The translations under genes were made by a program, and so were the position numbers. Shown here one piece after another: positions 41,981-53,258 of a stretch of 64,000 nt of DNA (within the stretch, counting starts at the first letter, position 1; every line of letters starts with the position of its first letter). The notes below the pieces were generated by a model. It searched no databases. It was given only the letters and a program-made list of their open reading frames with translations, and was not told the DNA's origin. Where the stretch lies: assembly GCA_039519185.1 (NCBI GenBank), contig CM076847.1:930001-994000 (forward strand). Reading direction: 5' to 3'. This stretch comes from Astragalus membranaceus (Eukaryota; Streptophyta; Magnoliopsida; Fabales; Fabaceae).

Positions 41981-44419
41981 ATGATGAGTCTTCTTGCTAT
42001 TCTCAATTATCTTACTCTTATGATCCTTCTCCCTAGCATCTTTGCACAGAAAAATGTTACCATTGGTGACACACTTGTTGCAGGTAACACTAGTGCTCAG
42101 TGGCTTTCTCCATCGGGTGAGTTTGCATTAGGATTTCACCAACTTCAAAGTGGCCTTTTCTTGCTGTCCATATGGTACCACAAAATACCTGAAAAGACCA
42201 TCCTATGGTATGCAAATGGAGACAACCCTGCTCCTAAAGGATCAAAACTAAGTCTGAATCAAAACACTGGACTAGTGATGACTAGTCCTCAAGATGCCCA
42301 GCTTTGGAGTTCACAGCCCATATCAGGTACCATTTCCTATGGAACAATGAATGACACTGGCAATTTTCAGCTGTTGGATAAGAATTCACAACTTCTGTGG
42401 GACACTTTCAAACATCCAACTGATACCTTGCTTCCAACTCAAATCATGGAGTTAAAAGGCACGCTCACATCTCGTGCGAAAGAGGCCAACTTCTCGCGAG
42501 GTAGGTTCCAATTTCGCTTGCTTGAGGATGGTAATGCTGTGCTCAATCCTATAAATCTTCCAACCAACTATACTTACGATGCTTACTACATCAGTGGCAC
42601 TCGTGATGCTGACAATGAAGCAAATTCCGGTTTACGTGTGGTTTTCGATAAATCAGGCTTCTTGTATATAATGAGAAGGAGTGGTGAGAGGTTTGAGATT
42701 ACAAGTCCAAACGATGTGCTCTCAACTGATTCCTATTACTATAGAGCAACCATAAATTTTGATGGAGTTTTCACTATATCATATCACCCCAAGAATCCAA
42801 GTGCAACAAACCAAAGTTGGACAGTAGTGAAGACGTTGCCAGATAACATTTGCATTGATTTAAGTGGAAAAACGGGGGGTAGTGGGGTGTGTGGATTCAA
42901 CAGTATCTGTACTCTCAAAACTGACCAAAGACCCGTTTGCAGATGCCCACAAGGGTATTCTCTTCTTGATTCAACTGATGAGTATGGTAGCTGCATACCA
43001 AATTTGGAACTCGGTTGTAATCAAGCAACAAGTGGACACAGCTATCAAGAAGATACACACTTCATGATGGATTTGCCCAACACTGATTGGCCTGAATCAG
43101 ATTATGAAGTGTACAAACCTTACAATTTAGAAGACTGTAAGATTTCTTGCTTGCGAGATTGCTTATGTGCTGTTTCCATTTTTAGAGTGGATAGCTGTTG
43201 GAAGAAGAAGCTGCCTCTCTCAAATGGAAGAGAGGATAGAGAAGTAGGAGGATCTGCTTTCCTTAAATTGAGGAAAAATAAAGATTCATTGACAGATCCT
43301 CAAACGCCACCATTCACACAAGCGAAGCAGACATTAAAAAAAGATCAAGACACTTTGATAACTATGATATCAGTCCTCCTGGGTGGCTCTGTCTTTGTCA
43401 ATTTCATGATGCTTAGTGCACTATGTGTTGGTTTCTTCTTCTACTACAACAAAAAGAGTTCCACTTCCACCAGTAAAATTGTTTCAGATAGCAATTTGCG
43501 CAGTTTCAACTATGGAGAGCTTGTGCAAGCAACAAATAACTTCCGAGAAGAATTGGGAAGGGGATCCTGTGGCATTGTGTTTAAAGGAATCATAGATTTG
43601 ACTACTACCGTTGCAGTCAAGAAATTAGACAAGGTGCTAGAAGACAGTGATAAGGAATTCAAAACAGAAGTGAAAATCATAGGCCAAACTCATCATAAGA
43701 ACTTAGTTCGCCTTCTTGGATATTGTGATGAGGGAGAAAACAGGATTCTAGTGTATGAGTTCTTGAGAAATGGCACTTTAGCAAGCTTCCTTTTTGGAGA
43801 TTTCAAACCAAATTGGAACCAAAGAGTTCAAATTGCCTTTGGTATTGCAAGAGGGCTTGTTTACTTGCACCAAGAGTGCTGCACACAGATCATTCACTGC
43901 GACATAAAGCCACAAAATATACTCCTGGATGAGTACTACAATGCAAGAATATCAGATTTTGGGTTATCAAAGCTACTGAGGATGAATGAAAGCCGTACAG
44001 AAACTTGTATTCGCGGAACGAAAGGGTATGTTGCGCCCGATTGGTTCAGGAGTGCACCAATAACTGCCAAGGTTGATGTATACAGTTTTGGGGTGCTGCT
44101 TCTTGAGATCATTTGCTGCAGAAGAAATGTGGATGACAAGGTTGACAATGAAGAGAAAGAGATTTTAACTGATTGGGCTTATGACTGCTATAAGGATGGG
44201 AGATTTGACATACTGGTTGATGATGATTATGATGATCAGGTTGTGAATGACATGAAGATGGTAGAAAGGTTTGTAATGGTAGCTATTTGGTGCCTTCAAG
44301 AAGATCCATCTCTCAGGCCAACAATGAAGAAGGTTATGTTGATGCTGGAAGGAATTGCTCCAGTTACAACTCCACCAAGTCCCTACCCTTTGACTTCTGT
44401 TTTTGTTGAAAATATATAG
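41981..44419 (+). CDS. G-type lectin S-receptor-like Ser/Thr kinase (LECRK class), 812 aa
   Basis: Single-exon membrane receptor kinase. The first ATG is 41981 (MMSLLAILNYLTLMILLPSI, a signal peptide); the frame is open ten codons further upstream to TTG at 41951, but no ATG is there. Order: bulb-type lectin domain (about 25-150), EGF/PAN-like cysteine-rich part (CGFNSIC...CRCPQGY; CKISCLRDCLCAVSIF), a transmembrane helix at about 459-487 and the kinase at about 518-800. Kinase motifs are intact: GRGSCGIVFKG, AVKKL, HCDIKPQNILLD, SDFGLSKLL and VAPDWFRS. The residue before the catalytic Asp is Cys instead of Arg, so this is a non-RD kinase, as is usual in this class. Such receptors act at the plasma membrane in defence or stress signalling. 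Ligand unknown. No frameshift was seen; it appears functional. Confidence 0.93.
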   Translation: MMSLLAILNYLTLMILLPSIFAQKNVTIGDTLVAGNTSAQWLSPSGEFALGFHQLQSGLFLLSIWYHKIPEKTILWYANGDNPAPKGSKLSLNQNTGLVMTSPQDAQLWSSQPISGTISYGTMNDTGNFQLLDKNSQLLWDTFKHPTDTLLPTQIMELKGTLTSRAKEANFSRGRFQFRLLEDGNAVLNPINLPTNYTYDAYYISGTRDADNEANSGLRVVFDKSGFLYIMRRSGERFEITSPNDVLSTDSYYYRATINFDGVFTISYHPKNPSATNQSWTVVKTLPDNICIDLSGKTGGSGVCGFNSICTLKTDQRPVCRCPQGYSLLDSTDEYGSCIPNLELGCNQATSGHSYQEDTHFMMDLPNTDWPESDYEVYKPYNLEDCKISCLRDCLCAVSIFRVDSCWKKKLPLSNGREDREVGGSAFLKLRKNKDSLTDPQTPPFTQAKQTLKKDQDTLITMISVLLGGSVFVNFMMLSALCVGFFFYYNKKSSTSTSKIVSDSNLRSFNYGELVQATNNFREELGRGSCGIVFKGIIDLTTTVAVKKLDKVLEDSDKEFKTEVKIIGQTHHKNLVRLLGYCDEGENRILVYEFLRNGTLASFLFGDFKPNWNQRVQIAFGIARGLVYLHQECCTQIIHCDIKPQNILLDEYYNARISDFGLSKLLRMNESRTETCIRGTKGYVAPDWFRSAPITAKVDVYSFGVLLLEIICCRRNVDDKVDNEEKEILTDWAYDCYKDGRFDILVDDDYDDQVVNDMKMVERFVMVAIWCLQEDPSLRPTMKKVMLMLEGIAPVTTPPSPYPLTSVFVENI

Positions 44420-44840
44420 TCTAGTTTCATTCCATGTCTTTTAGTTTTCTGCTTATGATTTTAATTAATGTTCATGTATTTTATCATAATTACTCAGCTG
44501 TTAGCTAATAAATTCCCACTTGGTCTTCTAATTGTGTCAAATCAAATCCCCTTGTTTGTTTCATTCTCATAGATTTTTTTTATTCACCGTAGCTGCTCAA
44601 TGTGAAATGCGTTCCCTCCAATGGTATTTCTTTACCGGATCTCACTTTGTATTCTACTTTGGTTGGCAGGTTGGTGTACTTTACCATTACTAGACCTGAT
44701 ATTGCTTATGTAGTGCATCTTGTTTGTTAGTTTATTGTTTCTCCTACTACAATGCATTGGACAGCTAGCTGTTCTTCGCATTCTTCATTATCTTTGGGGC
44801 ACTCAATTTCAGAATCTTATGTTCCTCTCATCTTCTTCAT

Positions 44841-46491
44841 TTTTTTTTTTTGGTCATAAAAGATAAGGCTTTCATATAGAAATGGGCAAGGCCCAACCAA
44901 CTACAAACAGGGGAAATAAACACAAAAGGCAAAAAGCCTCAGATCCGGCCCAAAAGATACAACAAAAACGAGGGGAAGAACAGCCCCAAAATAGAAACAT
45001 AAAAAACAACGAATGAAGAAATAAAAGCACAAAAGCAACAAACGAAATAACCAGAGAACCCTAACCACGAAACCAGCAACCCTAGCTGAAGTCAACGATT
45101 CATGCCACTGAAATCTAGCTTCAAAAGGGAGCGAATCGACAACGGAGGAGCTTCGACCCATGAAGATGGTAATGATTTTGCAGAAGCAAGCTTAGCGATA
45201 CAGTCAGCAACCTGATTACCCAATCGATTGATCCAAAGAAATTCACAAAAGGTAAATTGATTCTTAATCTCTAGAATGTCTTGAACAATTATCTCAATCT
45301 CATACCTTAATTTTTGTTGTTTGCATGCCTGGATCAAAACGAGGGAATCAGATTCAACATATATCTCAGAGATGTTGAGACATGAAGCAAGGATCAGGGC
45401 TTCCCGAAAGGCAATCGCTTCAGCAACAAAAGGAGTAAAAGCGTAAATTCTTGAGGTACTTCCAGCAACTATAACTCCCTTATTGTTTCTTGCCACAATT
45501 CCAGAAAATCCCTTACCTTCTCCCACATCATACTGAGCATCAGTATTAAACTTAATTCTATGGTTAAGAGGAGGACTCCATTTTGCCACAGTCCTCCTTT
45601 GACCACAAAATTCATTCACATGATGATTAGGAATAGGGGAAGGAACTATCATTGAACTACAGTTTGATTTGATAGTAAATAGAATATCATTAGGAATAGG
45701 ACATTTATCCTCAATATTCAATATTGTTTTTTGTTGCAGGAATCAGATTTTCTAAAACTACCTCACTTTCATCCTCAGGTAACTGAGATAAAGTTGGCTC
45801 TGTCATGACAAGGACTAGAAGATAACAAGGCTAAAAGACTTGAAAAACCAAAGAAACGGCTTCAAAATCCTCACTCTCAATTAGGACAAGAACTAACTGA
45901 GAAGAAGAATGAAGAAAGATTAATAAACTAATGCTCTTTTGCTCTTTTTTTTTTAACTGAAGCCCCTTTTTTTGCACTTTTGCTCTTGTAGCTCTTTAGC
46001 TCTTTTGCTCTTTAGCTCATTTGTACTTAAAATTACACTAGACACAGATGGAAATTTGGGTATGAAATGGTCTAAAAACAAGACACGATACTAGACTGAA
46101 GATAATTTAGTGATGTTTGTGAACATTATAACAGATAAACAGAGAAAACACTGTGAAATGATGAACTCTTCGTAAATAGACACTAGAAATTATCATGAGA
46201 TGATGAAAAGATGGAATATATTAAATCTTAAGCAATGAAGATTCATTCTTATCCACAGGAAAACGAAATTTGTACCCAATGAATATAGTTATTATTCATT
46301 ATTTGTAACAGCTGTAACTGCATGTACCTCTATCTAATAGACAACACACCAAACCTAAAGGAGGAACAGAGTAAAACCTTTTGGATATAAAATCCCACTT
46401 GTAACCACCGAGTATTAACTAGACCAAAAACCAATATGATTACCAAACCCTAGCAGAAGAAAATCTCTAGAGACCGATATACTCTCTCACG
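44841..46491 (-). mobile_element. internally deleted LINE (L1-type), with exact TSD
   Basis: The 13-bp TSD TCATCTTCTTCAT is at 44828-44840 and 46492-46504. The poly(A) tail appears as a T run from 44841 on the plus strand. The right end is an apparent 5' UTR (46491 to about 45807) followed by an ATG at 45806 that opens a 31-codon ORF (MTEPTLSQLPEDESEVVLEN) and then hits a stop. Beyond it lies only the C-terminal RNase H part. The RT and most of ORF1 are missing, so both ends were retained and the middle deleted. Confidence 0.82.
45092..45721 (-). pseudogene. RNase H (RVT_3) domain of the LINE
   Basis: About 200 codons with the plant LINE RNase H pattern: KFNTDAQYDVGEGKGFSGIV (first Asp), a conserved EA.AFREAL segment, YVESDSLVLIQ (catalytic Asp) and a final NQVADCIAKLA block. 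There is no ATG at its start and it is out of frame with the short ORF upstream, so it is not expressed as a normal LINE protein. Confidence 0.8.
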
Positions 46492-46667
46492 TCATCTTCT
46501 TCATTTGAGTTACGTGCCTACTCAAATGCTGATTGGGCTAGTGCCCCATTTGAGTTATCTTCTCTCTATGTTTCAGTATTGCTAACACTACCAAATTGGA
46601 ACAAAATATATTTTTTACGTTACAATTGAAACAAGTTCTTTCTCTTCATTGTCAACCAAGTTCTTTC

Positions 46668-49222
46668 TAGTTTGCTCGAACTCTTTTCCTCTTATGAGCA
46701 AGCCTCTGGCCAGATTATTAGTAAAGAGAAGTCTAAATTTTTCACTGGAAGCATATTCTCCTCCCGCATCAACGCCATCTCAGCTTTGCTTGGGCTCTCT
46801 AAAGGGTCTCTCCCCTTTAATTATCTTGGTGTTCCTTTATTCGAAGGAAAGCCTCGGAGAATTCATTTGTTACCTATTGCATATAGAATTAAGGTTAAGT
46901 TATCTCCTTGGAAAGGCTAGTTATTATCTATTATGGGTAGAGTTCAATTGGTAAATTCTGTCATTCTGAGCATGTTGGTTTATAGCTTTTGCATTTATGC
47001 CTGGCCTGTTAATCTCCTTAATACTATTGACACCTGGATTAGAAATTTTGTGTGGTCAAGAGAGATTAATACTCGAAAAATTGTCACTGTTACTTGGCAT
47101 AAGGTTTGCAAACCCTTACAGGAAGGTGGTTTGGGTCTTAGATCTATTAAAACAATTAATAGGGCTGGTATGTTAAAACTTGGCTGGAGCTTCATCTCTA
47201 CCAACTTACAATGGGCTCTGTTTTGAAAGCTAGGGTCTATAAAAATATTCTTCTATTTGGCTTGGATTTAAATCTTCTATCTCTGTGATTCTCGAGCACT
47301 CAACTTAATAAGCTGGGAAATGGTGTTAGAATAAATTTTTGGACTGATTTTTGACTATCCAGGCCTATTGTGGATATCATTGGTATACCTTCTAATTTGC
47401 ATAAGGATCTTAAAGCTACTCTAAGTGATTTAATAGTAAACGGTAGATGGTCTATCCCTATGGCTTGGATTTAAATTTTCTATCTCTCTGATTCTCGAGC
47501 ACTCCATTAATAAGCTTGGAAATGGTGCTAGAATAAATTTTTGGACTGATTCTTGGCTATCCAGGCCTATTGTGAATATATATCATTGGTATACCTTCTA
47601 ATTTGCATAAGGATCTTAAAGCTACTCTAAGTGATTTAATAGTAAACGGTAGATGGTCTATCCCTATGGATTTCATTAATCACTTCCCCCAAATTTACTC
47701 TGAAATTCAGAAAATAGTTATTCCCAATATTCCGGTGGAGGATCAATTGATGTGGGATTGCTCTAATTCAAGAGATTTGACTTTCAAGGATTCTTTCCTT
47801 TTCCTCGTTCCTGCTGGGTAGGTAGTTCCCTGGACCAAGACAGTTTGGAAGAGTTTCATTTCAACTTCCAAATCATTTATTATTTGTAGGGCTCTTCATA
47901 ATAAAATGTCAACAGATGACCAACTTTGGATTAGAGGTTGCACAGTTGTTTCTGTTTGTAGCCTTTGTGGTAGTGACTTAGAGACTTCTCACCACCTGTT
48001 CCTTGCCTACCCATTTTCCAAACATATTTGGAATTGACTCGGAGGAATCCTAAGCCTCCATCTTGACACTTCTTCTTTTCAGAGCATTTTTTTATCATCG
48101 ACTTCTCATGGTTGGAGTCCTCAATTGAGTGACATTGTCTCTGCTGCGATTGTAAACGTTTTCTGGGTTATCTGGTATTGCAGGAATCATGCTAGATTTG
48201 AGAATCATATGATCCCCTTACATACTGCTATCAATTTAATTATCTCCAATGTGACTTTAGCAGGAAATGCCTCTAAATCTACAATGTCTTCCTCTGTTGC
48301 CGAATTTATGATTATAAAAGCCTTTAATGTCATTGGTAATTACAGAAATTCTTCAACCATCAAAGAGGTAATTTGGTTCCCCCTGCTCCTTACATGATTA
48401 AGTGCAATATTGATGGTGCTGCTAAAAGGTGCCCTGGTCCTACTGCTTGTAGTGGTATTTTTAGAGACAGAAGTGCTGCTGTTCTTGGGTGTTTTTCTGC
48501 CTACATAGGCAACAGTTATGCACTGCATGCTGAGCTTATTGGGGCTATGTTGGCAATCGAGATTGCTTTTGATAAAAGTTGGATGCTTTTGTTGTTAGAA
48601 TGTGATTCTCAACTAGTTTCCGCCTTTAAGAACTGTAATGTCGTTCCTTGGAAGCTTCGCAATAGATGGAACAATTGTTTATAGCTGACTAAACAGATGA
48701 ATTTCGTTTGCACTCACATTTATAGAGAAGGTAATGCTTGTGCTGATAAGCTTACAGGTCATGGAACTACTTCAAGTGGTTTTACTTGGTGGGAATCTCA
48801 TCCCGAGCTTCATTGCTGAGGACTTTTTCAGGAATAGGTTAGGTTTGCGTAACTACCGGTTTTGTTAATTCCTTCCGTCCTTCGATGGATTGGGTTCTCG
48901 TTTTGCCCCCTATTTTTGGTGTGCTGCAAATGATTGTTAATGACTTTGGTGCCGACCTGGTTGGGATGAGAGTCGTTATAGTGATGTTTTTGCACACCTC
49001 TATAGGCTTGCTTTTATTTTATTTTTTTTCAGTTATAACGATGTTTATGCTCATGGGTTTTGGTCTAGTCCCCCCATGTTTTTTGTATATTTTCTCTTTT
49101 TTATGAATAAAATTTAGGGGGATCGAGTACTCTTTTCTTCCTGATGTTTTTTCCCTAATGAGGGTTTTACATCAGAAGGCTTTAACGAGGCTCCATATCC
49201 ATTTCTTTTGTTTTAAAAAAAA
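46668..49222 (+). mobile_element. 5'-truncated LINE (L1-type) with zf-RVT and RNase H
   Basis: It starts in the RT C-terminal region (ASGQIISKEKSKFF, FNYLGVPLFEGKPRR, MGRVQLVNSVILSMLVYSF). It continues through the zf-RVT region (about 47820-48060) to an RNase H domain (48370-48800; KCNIDGAAKRCPGP, LLLECDSQLV). It ends in a short A run at about 49215-49224. Multiple stops and frameshifts make it dead. AAGTTCTTTC at 46658-46667 recurs right after the A run (49223-49232) and is a plausible TSD. It contains a 203-bp tandem duplication. Confidence 0.82.
47259..47667 (+). repeat. 203-206 bp tandem duplication inside the LINE
   Basis: 47259-47461 and 47462-47667 are adjacent copies starting GGCTTGGATTTAAAT and ending TCTATCCCTAT. 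They differ by scattered substitutions and small indels. Confidence 0.9.
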
Positions 49223-49232
49223 AAGTTCTTTC

Positions 49233-50011
49233 AACATTATCGGTGGAAATTTGTTTATTGACTTGATGGCTTCTCGACTAAGTCCTCCACTTCTTTCCCC
49301 TCCTAACTCAAACAAAGCCTTAATTCTATAAGTAATAAGTCTTAAAAGTTAAAATTAACAATCAGCTACGGAGATCCAAAAAAGAAACTTTTAACTAGTT
49401 TGCGCAAGCGATGCTAATGGTTGGTTGGTTGGTTTAAGATATATTTTATTTTTGACAAAGGTTTAAGATAATTTAATTGTCGTTGGTTTTAATCATTTAA
49501 GTTATAATTGATTATGGTTTCTCTGTACTACAACTTGTTGTTATGCATCTAGGCAAGAAGTAGAAACGTTGTTATTTAACTATTACGATAGAGATTAGAG
49601 AGAGATACCGAGACGAAGGAATGGTAAATTTAAAATTGTGAGGATATTTATCTTTTAAAATAAAAATATATAAATAAATCCACAAGTTCAGATAACTATT
49701 TCTTCAAAAAAAAAAAGAGATAAATATGATAAATAAAAAGTAAATTATAACTGCACTACTTAAATACAAATTCCAAGACTTTTGAAGAAAAAAATTGCAA
49801 GACTTGGAGCATGGTTCACCCTCCACCTGTCAGTCAGCCACAGATCGAGACCATGCATGCATGCATACAAGAAGCTTCATTCAATGATCCACGAAGGTTA
49901 ACAGTATGTATATATATGTTTTTTATATTTATTTCGGAGGATAAAAAAGGAATAGGATACAAATTAGTGGTAATTAAAGAAAGAAAGAAAGATGTGTTGA
50001 TGATTAATGAT
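49233..50011. other. intergenic region 3' of the inositol transporter gene
   Basis: AT-rich. Its right part is likely the 3' UTR of the minus-strand transporter gene. No other gene was seen. Confidence 0.5.
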
Positions 50012-51633
50012 TTACGATGAGGTGGAAGTAGTTGCTTTCTCAGCATTGCTTTGGTTGTTGTTGTTATAGTTGTTGTTGCCATAGGCCCTCTTCTTCCAAA
50101 CCTCGCTGATTTCCTCAAAAGTCAATCCTTTAGTCTCAGGCATGAAGAAGATTATAAAAACAACAGCGAGGATAGAAACTCCCAATAGAACCATGAAACT
50201 CTGACCAAGGCCAATAAGATCAACAACAGTAAGAAAGCTTGTTGACATTATAACGCTGCAAATCCAGTTAACAGTTGCTGACATGCCACCACAAATACCC
50301 CTATACTCTTCAGGATATATCTCAGAGTTAACTGTCCATGGCACTGGACCCATTCCAGGTGCAAAGAAAGCTATGTAAAGAGCCAAACCCAATACAGCTA
50401 GCCACCCAAATAGTTGCTTTGTGTTCCCTGTTCCAATAATATAGCAAGCTACAGAGAGAAGCACCAGTGCTGCTATCACACCTGATAAACTTCCTAGAGC
50501 AAGTTTCTTCCTTCCCAAACGATCCACAAGGTAACAACCAAGAATTGAACCAGCTGCATTCATTCCAGAAACAATAAGCGAAAGGAAAAGAGCTGCTTGG
50601 TTTGATTTGAAACCAGCCATCTGGATAATTGTTGGACTGTAGTACATCACAATGCTGATTCCTGCAAATTGTTGGAATGCTTGAAGCCCTGCTCCACAAG
50701 TGAATGCCATTCTGATTTCTTTGTTTTTCAATACATCCGTATACTTAACTTTCACCTCTTTCTTACGCTCTTCCTCTAATGTATCTTCCAATATTTGAAT
50801 CTCGTCTTCCAAACGTGGTGACTCGTAAATCTTAGATAACACACGTGTGGCTTCTTCTTTCCTGTTCTTCATGTAAAGCCATCTTGGAGACTCCGGAAGG
50901 AACACCATCAAAAATAACTGAACCACCGCTGGTGAACCTGCTAGACCAAGCATCCAACGCCATGTTCCTGGAACTCTGGTTAACCCATAATTCACCACGA
51001 AAGAAAGAAACTGTCCACCGGTGATCATCAGATTGTTAGCGCTAACCAATCCTCCTCTGATTTCGGTGGGTGATGCTTCTGCAATGTAGACGGGAGCAGT
51101 GACAGAAGCCATGCCCACGCCTAGACCAACAAGCAATCGACCGGCGATGATCACGTAAGGATTTGGCGCTATCGCCATTATTAGTGATCCCACGATGAAG
51201 TTTATATCAGCGATAATAGTCGCCGTTTTACGTCCCAACGCATCGTTCACTATGCCGCCCGCTGCAGCACCGAATATTGCTCCCATCAATGCCATTCCAA
51301 CAATTAATTCCTGCATCATGCTACTATTCTTTACCGCCGGAAAATCTTCTTTTATATATAGAAGGGCGCCGGAGATCACACCTGCATTAATTATTATATA
51401 TATATGGAGCTAGTCAATTAATATTATTTAACTTATAATTATTAATCCATGTGATCATATAATAAATAAGATTAATATGTACCGGTATCGTAGCCGAAGA
51501 GAAGACCACCGATGCCGGCGGCGAATGTGGTTCCAAGAATGTAAGGGTTTTGGAACATGGAAATTTTACGTTCTGGATGCATCTCCAGGTAACCGGAGCT
51601 TCCAGCTTTCATGGACATCGCCATTCCCACCAT
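50012..51633 (-). CDS. INT1: inositol transporter, INT1-type (MFS sugar-porter family), 2 exons, 506 aa
   Basis: Exon 1 is 51633-51483 and exon 2 is 51381-50012, joined in frame within GYDTG|VISGALLYIK. The start ATG at 51633 opens MVGMAMSMKAGSSGYLEMHP, matching the SSGYL N-terminus of plant INT1 proteins; the upstream in-frame codons begin only with TTG. Twelve membrane segments and the sugar-porter signatures are present: GRKTATIIAD, PVYIAEASPTEIRGG, PESPRWLYM, QQFAGISIVMYYSP, GPVPWTVNSEIYPEEYRG and the final PETKGLTFEE. The long Cys-rich loop of INT2/INT4 proteins between segments 9 and 10 is absent, which supports the INT1 class. Arabidopsis INT1 is a tonoplast H+/myo-inositol symporter that exports inositol from the vacuole; the same role is inferred here. 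The C-terminal tail is Asn-rich (YGNNNYNNNNQS). Confidence 0.94.
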
Positions 51634-51747
51634 TGTTGCTGTCGTCTCTGACGAGATACAATACAATGATAGGAATTGAAAGGAGGAATTAAGTTGATGA
51701 ATGAATGAATGTTAATATTTTTGGAGAGGGGAGAAGATGTCGTAAAC

Positions 51748-51759
51748 ATTTTATAGAGC
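51748..51759 (-). promoter_or_regulatory. TATA box of the inositol transporter gene
   Basis: The minus strand reads GCTCTATAAAAT, about 115 bp upstream of the ATG. Confidence 0.6.
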
Positions 51760-52735
51760 GCCAAAAACACCTAAATTTAGGGGTATATCTTGAGAGTTCC
51801 TGTTTCCCTAAAAAATAGCACACATTTGAGGCTTAATTTGAAGGAAAAGGCGGCGTCGTTAGTTGTTCTTCTAGTTCTTGCCAACTCGCAACTAGATTGC
51901 TGTCCCTCCTATTTTTGCCTTAACTCCACCACTTCTAGTTACTTAACAGCTCCAGCATTCGCTATTACTCTAACCTAACCTCTAATAAATTAGTAAATTA
52001 CCTCATTAACTATAACTACTTTTATTTATTACCTATACATATTTCCTTTTCATTTCATCAATTCTTTTTTAATGTGGCAGCCAAACAAGAAACGAACTAC
52101 ACATAAATTCAAGATAAAAAGCACATCAATTCCTTGTGAGTAAGTAAATCATTTTTTTGTCAAAAATAAAATAGTAAATAATTTTTACCAAAAAACAAAT
52201 TTAACATATAATACGGAGCAAATTCATGGTGGCATAGTATATATTATATATACTTTTTTTCTTTGATGAAATAATAGTATATATAGTTTTTTTTTTTTAT
52301 AAGTCAAAAGTAGTATTAGATCGGGGCACTAGGGGTGCCTCAACCCATTTACAGTTAATGAAGTTGGTTCATACAATTAAATGGGTTTGAAGCCCAATCT
52401 TCAAACATCAGAGATCCTACAATTTTTGATTAAATGCACATCGTGTCTCTACAAAGTACAAATATGTTTTAATTAAATCAGGTTTTAGCCATTCTATTTT
52501 TCTTGGATTTCCATCTTGCAAAGTCAAATTTGTTTGTTTTTGCTCCCTATGGTCAACCATAGTTACAGAATTAATAATGATGTGCTTAGAAGTACATATC
52601 ATGAACTAACGCCACTTAAGGATGATTATGCCACATGTCATTAACCACAGAAATGACCTACCCCATCCATATCAAAAATTGTAGATAAAGGTACAAACAA
52701 AATATTGTGGACATATATAGGTTGCAGCTAAAACA
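51760..52735. other. intergenic region upstream of the inositol transporter
   Basis: AT-rich, with no domain or clean TE boundary. 'ggggcactaggggtgcctca' at about 52323 may be a TE scrap. Confidence 0.45.
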
Positions 52736-52743
52736 TTTATCCA

Positions 52744-52983
52744 AGAGTAATGCTATTTAGCCAAAAATTTTCAGCAAAAAATAGACAAAAACCACATTAC
52801 AACATCAATTAACCAAGTTTTTTAAGCCACTAACCAACCTACTTTTTCACAGTTTTTAGTCAATGACCTAGAAAACTGTGAAAAAATAGGTTGGTTAATG
52901 ACTTAAAAAACTTGGTTAATTGATGTTGTAATGTGGTTTTTGTTTATTTTTGGCTGAAAAACTTTGGCTAAATAGCATTACTC
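52744..52983. mobile_element. 240-bp hairpin MITE
   Basis: Almost the whole element is one inverted repeat with arms of about 110 bp, starting AGAGTAATGCTATTTAGCC. The exact 8-bp flanks TTTATCCA are at 52736-52743 and 52984-52991, pointing to the hAT superfamily (a 9-bp reading with one mismatch is also possible). Confidence 0.9.
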
Positions 52984-53258
52984 TTTATCCATTGACAAAT
53001 ATGTCAGGCATAATGTACGAAAATAATGATCGTAAATAAATATTGTCAAATCTATTTTTAGCTATATACATTTGACATTCGGTGACATTTTTTTGTCTGC
53101 GAGTAAAATTCAATTTTTGTGGTGTGTCAATGACATGTGAGATTATGATGTCAAGCGAGCATCAATGGGTTATAGCCACGTAGCAATGACAAAAAATAAA
53201 AAGAGATATACGTACCATTCAAAATAAAGGAAAGCTAGTAAAAGACAACTAGTTAAAC

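Larger units (their letters stand above)
44601..46570 (+). pseudogene. copia RT/RNase H remnant, split by a LINE
   Basis: 44601-44840 and 46505-46570 together read the copia RNase H entry region on the plus strand (LYSTLVGRLVYFTITRPDIAY, HWTAVLRIL.YL.GTQFQ, then FELRAYSNADWA). Stops and a frameshift are present. The LINE 44841-46491 lies between the two pieces and duplicated the target TCATCTTCTTCAT. Confidence 0.82.
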
